From NCBI RefSeq assembly GCF_936925435.1, contig NZ_CAKZHQ010000005.1, positions 181,702 to 245,701 on the forward strand: DNA of 64,000 bases. Reading direction: 5' to 3'. Shown one piece after another: positions 37,927 to 46,933 of this stretch. Made by a program: the position numbers and the translations under genes. Origin of the DNA: an uncultured Ramlibacter sp. GTDB taxonomy: Bacteria > Pseudomonadota > Gammaproteobacteria > Burkholderiales > Burkholderiaceae_C. The notes under the pieces are model-generated. The model searched no databases, had not been told where the DNA came from, and worked only from the letters and a program-made list of their open reading frames with translations. Numbering within the stretch: position 1 is the stretch's first letter; each line of letters starts with the position of its first letter.

Positions 37927-38165
37927 GCGGCCAACCTCTGCGCAATCAGGGCCCAGGTGGCGCGCTTGGCGCCCTCGTCCATGCGGCCCCAGGCGGCGAT
38001 CTCGTCCAGCGTGCGCAGGCAGCCCTCGCACAGGCCTGTGGCCGCGTCCATGCGGCAGACCGAAACGCAGGGTGAGGGCACGGCTTCGGAGCCAGATGCG
38101 CCCCCAGCACCCGTCAAATGGACCTGAATCGCTCTCAATTTGAGAGCAAGCGCGGCATGGCTCAA
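37923..38165 (-). CDS. DUF1289 cysteine-rich small protein
   Basis: Up to 80 residues. The conserved DUF1289 part is PSPCVSVCRMDAATGLCEG with four regularly spaced cysteines (C-x3-C-x8-C-x2-C), likely binding a metal or iron-sulfur centre; role unknown. The longest frame begins with TTG 38165 overlapping the YbaK stop, but its first residues contain an inverted repeat (38131-38147). TTG 38117 or GTG 38081 (which would start just before PSPCVSV) are realistic alternatives. Stop overlaps the NahD-like start. Confidence 0.75.
   Translation of the reverse strand: MSHAALALKLRAIQVHLTGAGGASGSEAVPSPCVSVCRMDAATGLCEGCLRTLDEIAAWGRMDEGAKRATWALIAQRLAA
38131..38147. repeat. 17-nt perfect inverted repeat at the DUF1289 5' end
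   Basis: GCTCTCAA-T-TTGAGAGC. It is AT-rich against a GC-rich background and resembles intergenic palindromes of Comamonadaceae, suggesting that this stretch is spacer and that DUF1289 starts downstream of it. Confidence 0.5.
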
Positions 38166-38665
38166 GACGCCACCTGCTGCACCACGTCGGCCACCGGCGC
38201 GCCGGTCAGGCGCTCCAGGTCCTGCGGCCGCAGCTTGAAGACGCCGTGCGGATGGCCGGCCGCGGCCCAGATCTCCTCAAAGCGGAACAGCTCGCGGTCG
38301 ATCAGCGTCACAGGCTTTTGCGCATGGGCGATGGGCGAGACACCGCCGATGGAGTAACCGGTGCGTTCCTTGACGAACTGCGCATCCGCCCGGCCCGTCT
38401 TGCCGACAATGGCGTCGACCTTCTTCTCGTCGACCCGGCGGTCGCCCGAGGTGATGACCAGCACGGCCACGTCGTCCGACTTGCGCCGGAAGATGATGCT
38501 CTTGGCGATCTGGCCGACGGCGATGCCCAGGGCGTCGGCCGCCTCCTGCGCGGTGCGCGCCGCGCCGTCCAGCATCAGCGGCGCATGCGGATGGCCGCTC
38601 TCCTGCAGCACGCGCGCCACGCGCTGCACGCCTTCGGGAAGCGAATGCAGTTCAGCGCCGCACAT
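38162..38665 (-). CDS. YbaK/ProX-family aminoacyl-tRNA deacylase
   Basis: 167-residue stand-alone editing domain. Motifs: the central KSIIFRRKSDDVAVLVITSGD, DEKKVDAIVGK and GYSIGGVSPIAH, all typical of YbaK/PrdX proteins that hydrolyse mischarged Cys- or Ala-tRNA(Pro). The conserved lysine of the catalytic pocket is in QIAKSIIF. It sits between a LysE exporter and DUF1289 with 1-4-nt spacing, so it is cotranscribed with amino-acid catabolic genes. Specificity between YbaK and other subtypes is not resolved. Confidence 0.87.
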   Translation of the reverse strand: MCGAELHSLPEGVQRVARVLQESGHPHAPLMLDGAARTAQEAADALGIAVGQIAKSIIFRRKSDDVAVLVITSGDRRVDEKKVDAIVGKTGRADAQFVKERTGYSIGGVSPIAHAQKPVTLIDRELFRFEEIWAAAGHPHGVFKLRPQDLERLTGAPVADVVQQVAS

Positions 38666-38666
38666 C

Positions 38667-39317
38667 TCAGTGCCCCGCCGCAGACCCGCGGCGCACCAGC
38701 AGCAGGCTGGCGCCCATGGCCATCAGCACGCCGCCGAACAGGCGGTTCTGCGCCGTGCGCGCCCGCGCCGAGCGCAACAGACCACGCAGCCGCGACGCCA
38801 GCCAGGCGTAGCCGTGCATGACGATGGTGTCGGCGACGATGGTGGTCAGCAGCAGGACCAGCAGTTGCAGCGCCATGGGGCGCGCCGGATCGATGAACTG
38901 CGGCAGCACGGCCACCATGAAGACGATGCCCTTGGGATTGGTCAGATTGGTCAGCAGGCCGCGCAGCAGGCGTTGGCGTGCGCTCAGGCCGCTGGCATCG
39001 GCCACCACGGCCGGCGCAGCGTCATCGGGGTTGGCACGCGTGCGCCACTGGCGCCAGCCCAGCCACATCAGGTAGGCCGCGCCCAGCACCTTGACCACCA
39101 GGAAGGCGCTGGCCGAGGCGACCAGCACGGCGCCCACACCCACCCCGGCGATCAGCAGCGTCACCGACAGGCCCAGCTGCAGGCCGGCGATGGTGACCGA
39201 GGTCTTGCGCACGCCGTAGGCCAGGCCGTGGCTCATGGTCAGCACGGCGCCGGAGCCAGGCGACAGGGCGATCAGCCAGGCGGCGGCAAAGTAGGCCAGC
39301 CACAGATGCAAGTCCAT
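38667..39317 (-). CDS. LysE/RhtB-family amino acid exporter
   Basis: 216-residue membrane protein with six hydrophobic segments and the family opening LAYFAAAWLIALSPGSGAVL, plus TNLTNPKGIVFMVAVLPQF. ATG 39317; the longer frame upstream overlaps the HMG-CoA lyase in another frame and is not real. LysE/RhtB exporters move amino acids such as lysine, homoserine, threonine or leucine out of the cell. Position downstream of a leucine-degradation gene and upstream of a tRNA-editing gene suggests overflow relief, which is inference. Confidence 0.88.
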   Translation of the reverse strand: MDLHLWLAYFAAAWLIALSPGSGAVLTMSHGLAYGVRKTSVTIAGLQLGLSVTLLIAGVGVGAVLVASASAFLVVKVLGAAYLMWLGWRQWRTRANPDDAAPAVVADASGLSARQRLLRGLLTNLTNPKGIVFMVAVLPQFIDPARPMALQLLVLLLTTIVADTIVMHGYAWLASRLRGLLRSARARTAQNRLFGGVLMAMGASLLLVRRGSAAGH

Positions 39318-39322
39318 GCGCC

Positions 39323-40231
39323 CTACCCTGCCCTTTTGTTCAGGATGGCGGTGGACGCGCGCGAATTGGGCTTGCGGCCCAGAAAGTCGCTGATGTACTT
39401 GCCTGCGTCGATCAGCTTGTCCAGGTCGATGCCGGTGTCGATGCCCATGCCGTGCAGCATGTAGACCACGTCCTCGGTCGCCACGTTGCCGGTCGCGCCC
39501 TTGGCATAGGGACAGCCGCCCAGGCCGGCCGACGAGGTGTCGTACTGCCACACGCCCATTTCCAGCGAGGCCAGGGTGTTGCCCAGGGCCTGGCCGTAAG
39601 TGTCATGGTAGTGGCCGGAAACATCATCGATTCCGTAATGCTTGAGCGCCGCTTCCATGGCACGCTGCACCTTGAGCGGCGTGCCCACGCCGATGGTGTC
39701 GGCCACGCCCACATGCTGCACGCCGATGCCCTTGAGCAGGCGCGCCACCATCTCCACCCGCTCGGGCGCGACCTCACCCTCGTAAGGGCAACCCACCGCG
39801 CAGGAGATGGCGCCGCGCACGAAGATGCCCTGCGCCTTGGCCGCCGCGACAACCGGCGCGAAGCGCTCGATGCTCTCGGCGATGGAGCAGTTGATGTTGC
39901 GCTGGCTGAAGGCCTCGCTGGCGGCGGCAAAGACCACGATCTCGTCGGGCCGGCTGGCGACGGCGGCCTCGAAGCCCTTCATGTTGGGCGTGAGCACCGA
40001 GTAGCGCACGCCGCTCTTGCGCTCGATGCCGGCCATGACCTGGGCCGCGTCCGCCATCTGCGGCACCCACTTGGGCGAGACAAAACTGGTGACCTCGATC
40101 TCGGTCAGGCCGGCGTCCTGCAGGCGGTGCACCAGGCCGATCTTGATCTCGGCCGGGACCTCGCCTTTTTCGTTTTGCAGGCCGTCGCGCGGGCCGACGT
40201 CGACGATCTTGACTTTGCTGGGCAGTTGCAT
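39323..40231 (-). CDS. Hydroxymethylglutaryl-CoA lyase
   Basis: 302-residue TIM-barrel lyase that splits HMG-CoA into acetyl-CoA and acetoacetate, the last step of leucine breakdown. The opening VDVGPRDGLQNEKG holds the conserved R and D of the active site; the C-terminal signature GLGGCPYAKGATGNVATED contains the catalytic-loop cysteine. HYHDTYGQALGN supplies the metal-binding histidines. ATG 40231, 4 nt after the reductase stop. Together with the carboxylase, hydratase and dehydrogenase genes upstream it completes the Liu-type pathway. Confidence 0.94.
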   Translation of the reverse strand: MQLPSKVKIVDVGPRDGLQNEKGEVPAEIKIGLVHRLQDAGLTEIEVTSFVSPKWVPQMADAAQVMAGIERKSGVRYSVLTPNMKGFEAAVASRPDEIVVFAAASEAFSQRNINCSIAESIERFAPVVAAAKAQGIFVRGAISCAVGCPYEGEVAPERVEMVARLLKGIGVQHVGVADTIGVGTPLKVQRAMEAALKHYGIDDVSGHYHDTYGQALGNTLASLEMGVWQYDTSSAGLGGCPYAKGATGNVATEDVVYMLHGMGIDTGIDLDKLIDAGKYISDFLGRKPNSRASTAILNKRAG

Positions 40232-40235
40232 GGTT

Positions 40236-41156
40236 TCAATATCCTCTTTGCGGGTCGACCACGCCGGCGACGGCTTGCCCGCGCTCCATCGCCAGGATCT
40301 TGCCGGCGATCTGGGCGATGCTCTCTTCGCGCAGGGTGCGCGCCGAGGTGTGCGGTGTGGTGCTGATTTTCGGGTGGGACCAGAACGGATGGCCGGCCGG
40401 CAAGGGCTCGGTGCGGAACACATCCAGCGTGGCCCCGGCCAGGTGGCCGTTGTCCAGCAAGGCCAGCAGGTCTTCGTCGACCACATGGCCGCCGCGCGCC
40501 ACGTTGATGACATAGCCGCCGGGCTGCAGCTTGGCCAGGTTGCCGCGGTTCATGATGTTTTCGGTCTGCGGCGTCAGCGGCAGCAGGCAGACCAGGACCC
40601 GGCTGCGCACCAGAAAGGCATCGAACTGCTGCGCGCCGGCAAAGCACTCCACACCCTCGATCGCATGCGGCGTGCGGCTCCAGCCCAGCACCGGGAAGTC
40701 GAACTGGCGCACGGCCTGGGCCACGCGCTCGCCCAGCACGCCCAGGCCCATGATGCCGACCGGAAACTCGGCGCGGCTGCGCGGCTTGCGGTAAGACCAT
40801 TTGCCCTGGGCGATGTCGTCTTCGTAGGCATCGAGTTCGCGGAAATGGCGGATCAAGGCATGGCAGACGAACTCCGCCATCTGCACCGCCATGCCGCCGT
40901 CGTCGATGCGCACCACCTGGGCGCCGGCCGGCAGCTCCAGCTTCATCAGGGCGTCCACGCCGGCGCCGATGTTGAAAATGCCGCGCAGGCCCGGTTGTTC
41001 GTCCAGGAACTGCTGGGGCGGGGTCCAGACCACGGCGTGGTCGGCCTGGGGCGCGCCGGGCGCCCATTCTTCCACCGTCGCGCCGGGCAACGCGGCCCGC
41101 AGGCCCTGGAGCCAGGGCTCAGCCTTGGTGTTGGTGCAGCAGAAAGCAATTCGCAT
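40236..41156 (-). CDS. ghrA: Glyoxylate/hydroxypyruvate reductase A-like dehydrogenase
   Basis: 306-residue D-isomer 2-hydroxyacid dehydrogenase. NAD(P)-binding fold with GIMGLGVLGERVAQ, followed by WSRTPHAIEGV, and catalytic NVARGGHVVDE, FRTEPLP, HPFW and HTSARTLREE. These are features of the GhrA group, which reduces glyoxylate and hydroxypyruvate with NADPH. It sits 64 nt after the biotin-dependent carboxylase gene, inside the leucine run, where its link to the pathway is not obvious. Confidence 0.88.
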   Translation of the reverse strand: MRIAFCCTNTKAEPWLQGLRAALPGATVEEWAPGAPQADHAVVWTPPQQFLDEQPGLRGIFNIGAGVDALMKLELPAGAQVVRIDDGGMAVQMAEFVCHALIRHFRELDAYEDDIAQGKWSYRKPRSRAEFPVGIMGLGVLGERVAQAVRQFDFPVLGWSRTPHAIEGVECFAGAQQFDAFLVRSRVLVCLLPLTPQTENIMNRGNLAKLQPGGYVINVARGGHVVDEDLLALLDNGHLAGATLDVFRTEPLPAGHPFWSHPKISTTPHTSARTLREESIAQIAGKILAMERGQAVAGVVDPQRGY

Positions 41157-41220
41157 GGTCCTATTTTGACCGCTCTGGTTTGCCGATGCTTTGTGCGGCT
41201 CTTTGCCCGCACCAGCCTGG

Positions 41221-43230
41221 TCACTGCAGCTTCAGCAGCTCCGCGCCCTCCGCCACCTGGTCCCCCGCCGCGAACAGCAGCTCGGCGACCACGCCGTCGG
41301 CGGGGGCGGCGATGGTGTGCTCCATCTTCATGGCCTCCATCACGGCCAGGGCCTGGCCCTTGGTGACCTTGTCGCCGGCCTTGACGGCGAAGGACACGAC
41401 CTTGCCTGGCATGGGCGCGGTGAGACGGCCGGCCTCGGCCTGGCTTTCGCCGGCGTGGGCCAGCAGGTCGATGGCGATGATCTGGGTCGCGCCCTGCGGC
41501 GTGAACACATGGTCGGTCTCGCCCTGGGTGTAGACCCTGGCCAGGCTGCGCTGGCCAGCGTAGCGGATGTCGATGCCCTGGTCGGTGGGCGTGAAGGCCA
41601 GGCTGGCGCTGACGCCGCCCGCCGTCAGCTGTAGCGCGCCGTCATGCAGGTAGGCCAGTTCGGCCTTGGCGTGCTCGCCGCCGAACTCGAACTCGAAGCG
41701 CCGCGTGGTCACGCCATGCGAGCGCCAGCCGTCGCGCCGGCTGAAGGGATCGGCGCCCTCCGTTGCCTTTTCTTCCAGCAGCGCCGTGCTGACCGCGGCG
41801 GCCGCCGCCATCGGCAGACCCACGGTCTCCTGGTGGAACAGCACGGCCTGCTCGCGCTGGATCAGCGCCGTGTCCAGGTTGGCCTGGGCAAAGGACGGGC
41901 TCTTGACCACATGGCGCAGGAATTGCACGTTGGTCGCCAGGCCGACGATGTGGGTCTGGGCCAGGGCGGCGTCGAGACGGGCCAGGGCCTGCTCGCGCGT
42001 GGCCCCATGGACGATGAGCTTGGCGATCATGGGATCGTAGAAGGGCGAGATGGCGTCGCCTTCGCGCACGCCGTCGTCCACCCGCACCGCGACGCCTGTG
42101 TCGCTCAGCTGCGCCGGGGCAAAGGCCGTGCACGCCGGCTTGCGGTAGACGCGCAGCGTGCCGGTGGCGGGCAGGAAATTGTTGTCGGGGTTCTCGGCGC
42201 AGATGCGCGCCTCGATCGCATGGCCATGGATGGTCAGCTGGTCCTGGCGCAACGGCAAGGGCTCACCATGGGCCACGCGCAGCTGCCACTCCACCAGATC
42301 CAGGCCGGTGATGGCTTCGGTCACGGGATGCTCCACCTGCAAGCGGGTGTTCATCTCCATGAAGAAGAAATCCATTTCACCGCCAGCACGCTGCTCCACG
42401 ATGAACTCCACCGTGCCCGCGCCCACATAGCCCACGGCCTTGGCGGCGGCCACCGCCGCCTCGCCCATGCGCTTGCGCATGGCCTCGGTCATGCCGGGGG
42501 CCGGCGCCTCTTCCAGCACCTTCTGGTGGCGCCGCTGCACCGAGCAGTCGCGCTCGAACAGCCAGACGCAGTCGCCGTGCGTGTCGCCGAAGACCTGGAT
42601 CTCGATGTGGCGCGGCCGCTGCACGTATTTTTCGATCAGCACGGCGTCGTCGCCGAAACTGTTGATCGCCTCGCGCTTGCACGATGCCAGCGCGGCATCA
42701 AAGTCTTCCGCCTTGTCCACCGCCCGCATGCCCTTGCCGCCACCGCCGGCGCTGGCCTTGATCAGCACCGGATAGCCGATGCGGCCGGCTTCCTTCTTCA
42801 GCAGGGCCGGGTCCTGGTCGGCCGCGTGGTAGCCGGGCACCAGGGGCACACCGGCCTTTTCCATCAGCTGCTTGGACTCGGCCTTCAAACCCATGGCCTG
42901 GATGGCGGAGGCGGGCGGGCCGATGAAGACCAGGCCGGCGCTGGCGCAGGCCTGGGCGAACTCCTCGTTCTCGCTGAGAAAGCCGTAGCCCGGGTGGATG
43001 GCCTGCGCGCCCGTGGCCTTGGCCGCTTCGATGATGCGCTCCCAGCGCAGGTAGCTGTCCTTGGGTGCGCTGCCGCCGATGTGCACGGCCTCGTCACAGG
43101 CCGCCACATGCTTGGCATTGGCGTCGGCGTCGGAGTACACCGCCACGGTGCGGATGGCCATGCGGCGCGCGGTGGCGGCGACCCGGCAAGCGATTTCGCC
43201 ACGGTTGGCGATCAGGATTTTCTGGAACAT
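41221..43230 (-). CDS. liuD: Methylcrotonyl-CoA carboxylase alpha subunit (biotin carboxylase + BCCP)
   Basis: 669 residues. Biotin carboxylase domain at the N-terminus (FQKILIANRGEIACRV, ATP-grasp loop KASAGGGGKGMR, EMNTRLQVEHPV), a central BT-type region, and a C-terminal biotinyl domain with EAMKMEHT; K635 is the biotinylated lysine. ATG 43230, with AGAAAG upstream. The beta subunit, a hydratase and HMG-CoA lyase in the same run identify the substrate as 3-methylcrotonyl-CoA rather than propionyl- or geranyl-CoA, although sequence alone does not fully separate these. Confidence 0.92.
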   Translation of the reverse strand: MFQKILIANRGEIACRVAATARRMAIRTVAVYSDADANAKHVAACDEAVHIGGSAPKDSYLRWERIIEAAKATGAQAIHPGYGFLSENEEFAQACASAGLVFIGPPASAIQAMGLKAESKQLMEKAGVPLVPGYHAADQDPALLKKEAGRIGYPVLIKASAGGGGKGMRAVDKAEDFDAALASCKREAINSFGDDAVLIEKYVQRPRHIEIQVFGDTHGDCVWLFERDCSVQRRHQKVLEEAPAPGMTEAMRKRMGEAAVAAAKAVGYVGAGTVEFIVEQRAGGEMDFFFMEMNTRLQVEHPVTEAITGLDLVEWQLRVAHGEPLPLRQDQLTIHGHAIEARICAENPDNNFLPATGTLRVYRKPACTAFAPAQLSDTGVAVRVDDGVREGDAISPFYDPMIAKLIVHGATREQALARLDAALAQTHIVGLATNVQFLRHVVKSPSFAQANLDTALIQREQAVLFHQETVGLPMAAAAAVSTALLEEKATEGADPFSRRDGWRSHGVTTRRFEFEFGGEHAKAELAYLHDGALQLTAGGVSASLAFTPTDQGIDIRYAGQRSLARVYTQGETDHVFTPQGATQIIAIDLLAHAGESQAEAGRLTAPMPGKVVSFAVKAGDKVTKGQALAVMEAMKMEHTIAAPADGVVAELLFAAGDQVAEGAELLKLQ

Positions 43231-43234
43231 GGTT

Positions 43235-44050
43235 TCAGCTTTCTTGGGGCGTGGGGCCGGTGTTGGGAGAGGGCTGGTGCCAGCCGGGCTTGCGCTTGCC
43301 CAGGAAGGACTGGATGCCCTCGCGGCCCTCGTCGCTGACACGGATGTCGGCAATGCCTTCCACCGTGCGCTGCACCAGGACCGGTGAAATCTCTTTGTCC
43401 GCCACGTCCTGCAGCAGGGCCTTGCAGGCCTTGACCGCCATCGGGCCGGCGTTGACCAGGGCCTGGGCGATCTCGGTCACCTTGGCGTCCAGCGCATCGG
43501 CCGCCACCACCTCGTGGACGAAACCGATGCGGTGTGCCTCGGCGGCATCGAAGCGCTCGGCCGTGAGGAACCAGCGGTGCGCGGGGCGCGCACCCATGGC
43601 GCGAACCACGTAAGGTCCGACGGTGGCGGGGATCAGGCCCAGGCGCGTCTCGCTCAGGCAGAAGTTGGCGCCGGCCACGGCCACGGCGATGTCGCAGGCC
43701 GCCACAAGCCCCGTGCCGCCGGCATAGACGTCACCCTGTACCCGAGCGATCGTTGGCTTGGGGCATTCGTAGAGCACCTGCAGCATGCGCGCCAGCGCGG
43801 TGGCATCGGCCAGGTTTTCCTCGCGCGAATACGAGGCCATGCGCTTCATCCAGTTGAGGTCGGCGCCGGCGCAGAAGGCCGTGCCACTGGCCGCCAGCAC
43901 GATGCAACGCACCTCGGCACGGCTGCGCAGATCGAGGAAGACCTCGGTCAGTTCGGCGATGACCTCGTCGTTGAAGGCGTTGCGCACTTCCGGTCGGTTG
44001 AGCGTGACGGTGGCCACGCCGGCTTCGAATGACAAAAGAAGGTGTTGCAT
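43235..44050 (-). CDS. liuC: Methylglutaconyl-CoA hydratase-like enoyl-CoA hydratase
   Basis: 271-residue crotonase-fold enzyme: VTLNRPEVRNAFNDEVI, the oxyanion hole region LAASGTAFCAGADLNWMKRM, and GDVYAGGTGLVAACDIAVAV. Position between the acyl-CoA dehydrogenase and the carboxylase alpha subunit genes, with 2- to 4-nt gaps, assigns it to hydration of methylglutaconyl-CoA to HMG-CoA. As with all crotonases, the substrate is inferred from context. Confidence 0.88.
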   Translation of the reverse strand: MQHLLLSFEAGVATVTLNRPEVRNAFNDEVIAELTEVFLDLRSRAEVRCIVLAASGTAFCAGADLNWMKRMASYSREENLADATALARMLQVLYECPKPTIARVQGDVYAGGTGLVAACDIAVAVAGANFCLSETRLGLIPATVGPYVVRAMGARPAHRWFLTAERFDAAEAHRIGFVHEVVAADALDAKVTEIAQALVNAGPMAVKACKALLQDVADKEISPVLVQRTVEGIADIRVSDEGREGIQSFLGKRKPGWHQPSPNTGPTPQES

Positions 44051-44052
44051 CT

Positions 44053-45192
44053 TCAGTACCTTTTGGCGACTTCTTCCAGCATCACTTCGGTCGCGCCGCC
44101 GCCGATGGCCAGCACGCGGGCGTCACGCCACAGGCGCTCGACCGCCGTCTCGCGGATGAAGCCCATGCCGCCGTGGAATTGCTGGCAGGTCTGCACCACC
44201 TCGTTGACCAGCTCGCCGCTCAGGGCCTTGAGCATGGAGACCTCCTGCACGATGTCGTGCCCCTGGGTCACGCGCCAGGCGCAGTGGTACATGAAGGCGC
44301 GCGCCGCCCGTGTCTTCGCATCGGCCATAGCCAGACGCTGGCGGATCACCTGCTGGTCCCACAGCGGGCCGCCGAAGGCCTGGCGCTGGCGCACGTGGTC
44401 CAGCGTCAGCTGCAAGGCCTGCTGGCAATGGCCGACGGCCATGGCGGCCAGGGCGATGCGCTCGGTCTGGAAGTTCTTCATCACCGAGTAGAAGCCCTTG
44501 CCCTCCTCACCCAGCAGGTTGGCCGCCGGGATGCGCACGTTGTCGAAGATGAGTTCGGCCGTGTCCGAGGACAGCCAGCCGGTCTTCTTCAGCGCGCGGC
44601 CCACCGTGAAGCCCGGCGTGCCTTTTTCGACGATGAACATGGAGATGTCGCGCTTGCCCGCACCGGTCTTGGCCGCGACGAAGTACAGGTCGGCATGGAC
44701 GCCGTTGGTGATGAACATCTTGGTGCCGTTGAGCACCCAGTCACCGCCATCGCATTTGGCCGTGCTGCGGATGCCGGCCACGTCGGAGCCGGCGCCCGGC
44801 TCGGTGATGCCGACGGCGGTGATCAGCTCGCCGGCGACCACCTTGCGCAGGTATTTGTCCTTTTGCGCCGCATTGCCGGCGTGGTGCAGGTGCGGGCTGG
44901 CCATGTCGGTGTGGACCAGCACGGTGATGATGAAGCCGGCAAAGGTGGACTGCGACAGCGCTTCGGCGAACACCAGATTGGTCATCGCGTCGGCGCCGGC
45001 CCCGCCGTATTGCTCTTCGTACATCAGGCCGAACAGGCCGGCCTGGCCCATGCGCTTGAGGACTTCGCGCGGCACAAAGCCCTGCTCCTCCCAGGCCGCG
45101 GCATGCGGCTCGACCTCGCGGGCGATGAATTTGCCCACCTGGTCGCGCAGCAGCTCGTGCTCGGGGCTGTCGTAGATGGAGGCGTTGGACAT
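44053..45192 (-). CDS. Acyl-CoA dehydrogenase of the leucine/isovalerate run
   Basis: 379-residue FAD enzyme. ITEPGAGSDVAGIRSTA and the middle-domain DWVLNGTKMFITNG are canonical. The C-terminal segment is AIGGGATEVMLEEVAKRY, so the usual YEG glutamate is replaced by glycine. The catalytic base is then expected to be E244 in FQTERIALAAMA, as in long-chain and isovaleryl-CoA dehydrogenases. That supports branched-chain acyl-CoA use, but it looks less like classical isovaleryl-CoA dehydrogenase than like LCAD/citronellyl-type enzymes. ATG 45192; an in-frame GTG at 45204 would overlap the carboxylase stop. Confidence 0.88.
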   Translation of the reverse strand: MSNASIYDSPEHELLRDQVGKFIAREVEPHAAAWEEQGFVPREVLKRMGQAGLFGLMYEEQYGGAGADAMTNLVFAEALSQSTFAGFIITVLVHTDMASPHLHHAGNAAQKDKYLRKVVAGELITAVGITEPGAGSDVAGIRSTAKCDGGDWVLNGTKMFITNGVHADLYFVAAKTGAGKRDISMFIVEKGTPGFTVGRALKKTGWLSSDTAELIFDNVRIPAANLLGEEGKGFYSVMKNFQTERIALAAMAVGHCQQALQLTLDHVRQRQAFGGPLWDQQVIRQRLAMADAKTRAARAFMYHCAWRVTQGHDIVQEVSMLKALSGELVNEVVQTCQQFHGGMGFIRETAVERLWRDARVLAIGGGATEVMLEEVAKRY

Positions 45193-45200
45193 CGTCGTGT

Positions 45201-46808
45201 TCACATGCGGAAGATGCCGAACTTCGGTTCGGGGATGGGCGCATTCATGGACGCCGACAGACCCAGGGCCAGCACGCGGCGCGTGTCGGCCGGGTCGATC
45301 ACGCCGTCGTCCCAGAGGCGGGCGCTGGAGTAGTAGGGATGGGACTGGAGGGCGAACTGGTCGAGGATGGGCTGCTTGAACTTCGCTTCCTCTTCCGCGC
45401 TCCAGCTGCCGCCCTTGGCCTCGATGCCATCGCGCTTGACCGTGGCCAGCACGCCCGAAGCCTGCTCGCCGCCCATCACGCAGATGCGCGCGTTCGGCCA
45501 CATCCACAGGAAGCGCGGCGAATAGGCGCGGCCGCACATGCCGTAGTTGCCGGCGCCATAGCTGCCGCCGATGATCACGGTGAACTTGGGCACGTTGGCC
45601 GTGGCCACTGCCGTCACCAGTTTGGCGCCGTGGCGGGCAATGCCTTCGCTTTCGTACTTCTTGCCGACCATGAAGCCGGTGATGTTCTGCAGGAAGACCA
45701 GCGGCACCTTGCGCTGGCAGCACAGCTCGATGAAGTGCGCGCCCTTTTGCGCCGACTCGGAAAACAGGATGCCGTTGTTGGCGATGATGCCCACCGGCAT
45801 GCCCTCGATGTGGGCGAAGCCGCAGACCAGGGTGGGGCCGAAGCGCTGCTTGAACTCGTGGAACTCGCTGCCGTCGACGATGCGGGCGATGATCTCGCGC
45901 ACGTCGTAGGGCTTGCGGGTGTCGGCGGGCACCACACCGTACAGCTCCTCGCCGGCGTGCTTGGGCGGGCGCGGCGGCTGCAGCTGCTGGCCGCCATGCT
46001 TGGTCTTGTTCAGCGTGGCTACCGCTTGGCGGGCCAGGGCCAGGGCATGCATGTCGTTTTGCGCCAGGTGGTCGGCCACGCCCGACAGCCGGGTGTGGAC
46101 GTCGCCGCCGCCCAGGTCTTCGGCGCTGACGATCTCGCCGGTGGCAGCCTTCACCAGGGGCGGGCCGCCCAGGAAGATGGTGCCCTGGTTCTTGACGATG
46201 ATGGTCTCATCGCTCATGGCCGGCACGTAGGCGCCGCCTGCCGTGCACGAGCCCATGACGACAGCGATCTGGGCAATGCCCTCGGCGCTCATGTTGGCCT
46301 GGTTGTAGAAGATGCGGCCGAAGTGGTCGCGGTCGGGGAAGACCTCGTCCTGGTTGGGCAGGTTGGCCCCGCCGGAGTCCACCAGGTAGATGCAGGTCAG
46401 GCGGTTCTGCTGGGCGATCTCCTGGGCCCGCAGGTGCTTCTTGACCGTCATCGGGTAGTAGGTTCCGCCTTTGACCGTGGCGTCGTTGCAGACCACCATG
46501 CAGTCCACGCCTTTGACGCGGCCAATCCCCGCGATGACGCCGGCACAGGGCGCATCTCCGTTGTACAAGCCGTGCGCGGCCAGCGGCGCCAGCTCGAGAA
46601 AGGGCGTTCCGGGGTCCAGCAGCATGGCGACACGCTCGCGCGGCAGCAGCTTGCCGCGCGCCACGTGGCGGGCGCGGGAGGTTTCGCCGCCGCCGGCGGC
46701 GGCCTTGTCCACCTGCAGCTTCAGGTCGTCGACCACGGCGCGCATGGCGGCGACATTGGCCTGGAAGTCGGCGGATCGGGCGTTGAGTTGGGTCTCAAGA
46801 ACTGGCAT
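45201..46808 (-). CDS. liuB: Methylcrotonyl-CoA carboxylase beta subunit (carboxyltransferase)
   Basis: 535-residue carboxyltransferase with both crotonase-like lobes: [57 protein letters not shown], and the C-terminal [23 protein letters not shown] 46808 is preceded by GAGGAG. The long frame continuing 400 codons upstream is antisense to the AraC and VanX-like genes and is not real. It forms the holoenzyme with the biotin subunit at 41221-43230. First gene of the leucine-degradation run, divergent from an AraC regulator. Confidence 0.94.
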   Translation of the reverse strand: MPVLETQLNARSADFQANVAAMRAVVDDLKLQVDKAAAGGGETSRARHVARGKLLPRERVAMLLDPGTPFLELAPLAAHGLYNGDAPCAGVIAGIGRVKGVDCMVVCNDATVKGGTYYPMTVKKHLRAQEIAQQNRLTCIYLVDSGGANLPNQDEVFPDRDHFGRIFYNQANMSAEGIAQIAVVMGSCTAGGAYVPAMSDETIIVKNQGTIFLGGPPLVKAATGEIVSAEDLGGGDVHTRLSGVADHLAQNDMHALALARQAVATLNKTKHGGQQLQPPRPPKHAGEELYGVVPADTRKPYDVREIIARIVDGSEFHEFKQRFGPTLVCGFAHIEGMPVGIIANNGILFSESAQKGAHFIELCCQRKVPLVFLQNITGFMVGKKYESEGIARHGAKLVTAVATANVPKFTVIIGGSYGAGNYGMCGRAYSPRFLWMWPNARICVMGGEQASGVLATVKRDGIEAKGGSWSAEEEAKFKQPILDQFALQSHPYYSSARLWDDGVIDPADTRRVLALGLSASMNAPIPEPKFGIFRM

Positions 46809-46897
46809 GTGTCTCCTCGGCTGGCGCTGTGGCTGACACCTTAGCGCCAAGCGCGCCACCTGCGCAGCGGCCGCGACGCCCGCGGCCGCCATCGTGG

Positions 46898-46933
46898 TAG
46901 CAAATCCTGCCATCGATGGCAAAATCGTGTCAT
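46898..46933. promoter_or_regulatory. Direct repeats and palindrome between AraC regulator and leucine run
   Basis: Two near-identical direct repeats, TAGCAAATCCTGCCAT (46898-46913) and TGGCAAAATCGTGTCAT (46917-46933), 19 nt apart. A perfect 14-bp palindrome TGCCATCGATGGCA (46908-46921) bridges them. Tandem direct repeats are the normal AraC-family site. The second repeat overlaps the regulator's first ATG, fitting autoregulation and activation of the divergent liu-type genes, whose start is 90 nt away. Confidence 0.5.
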
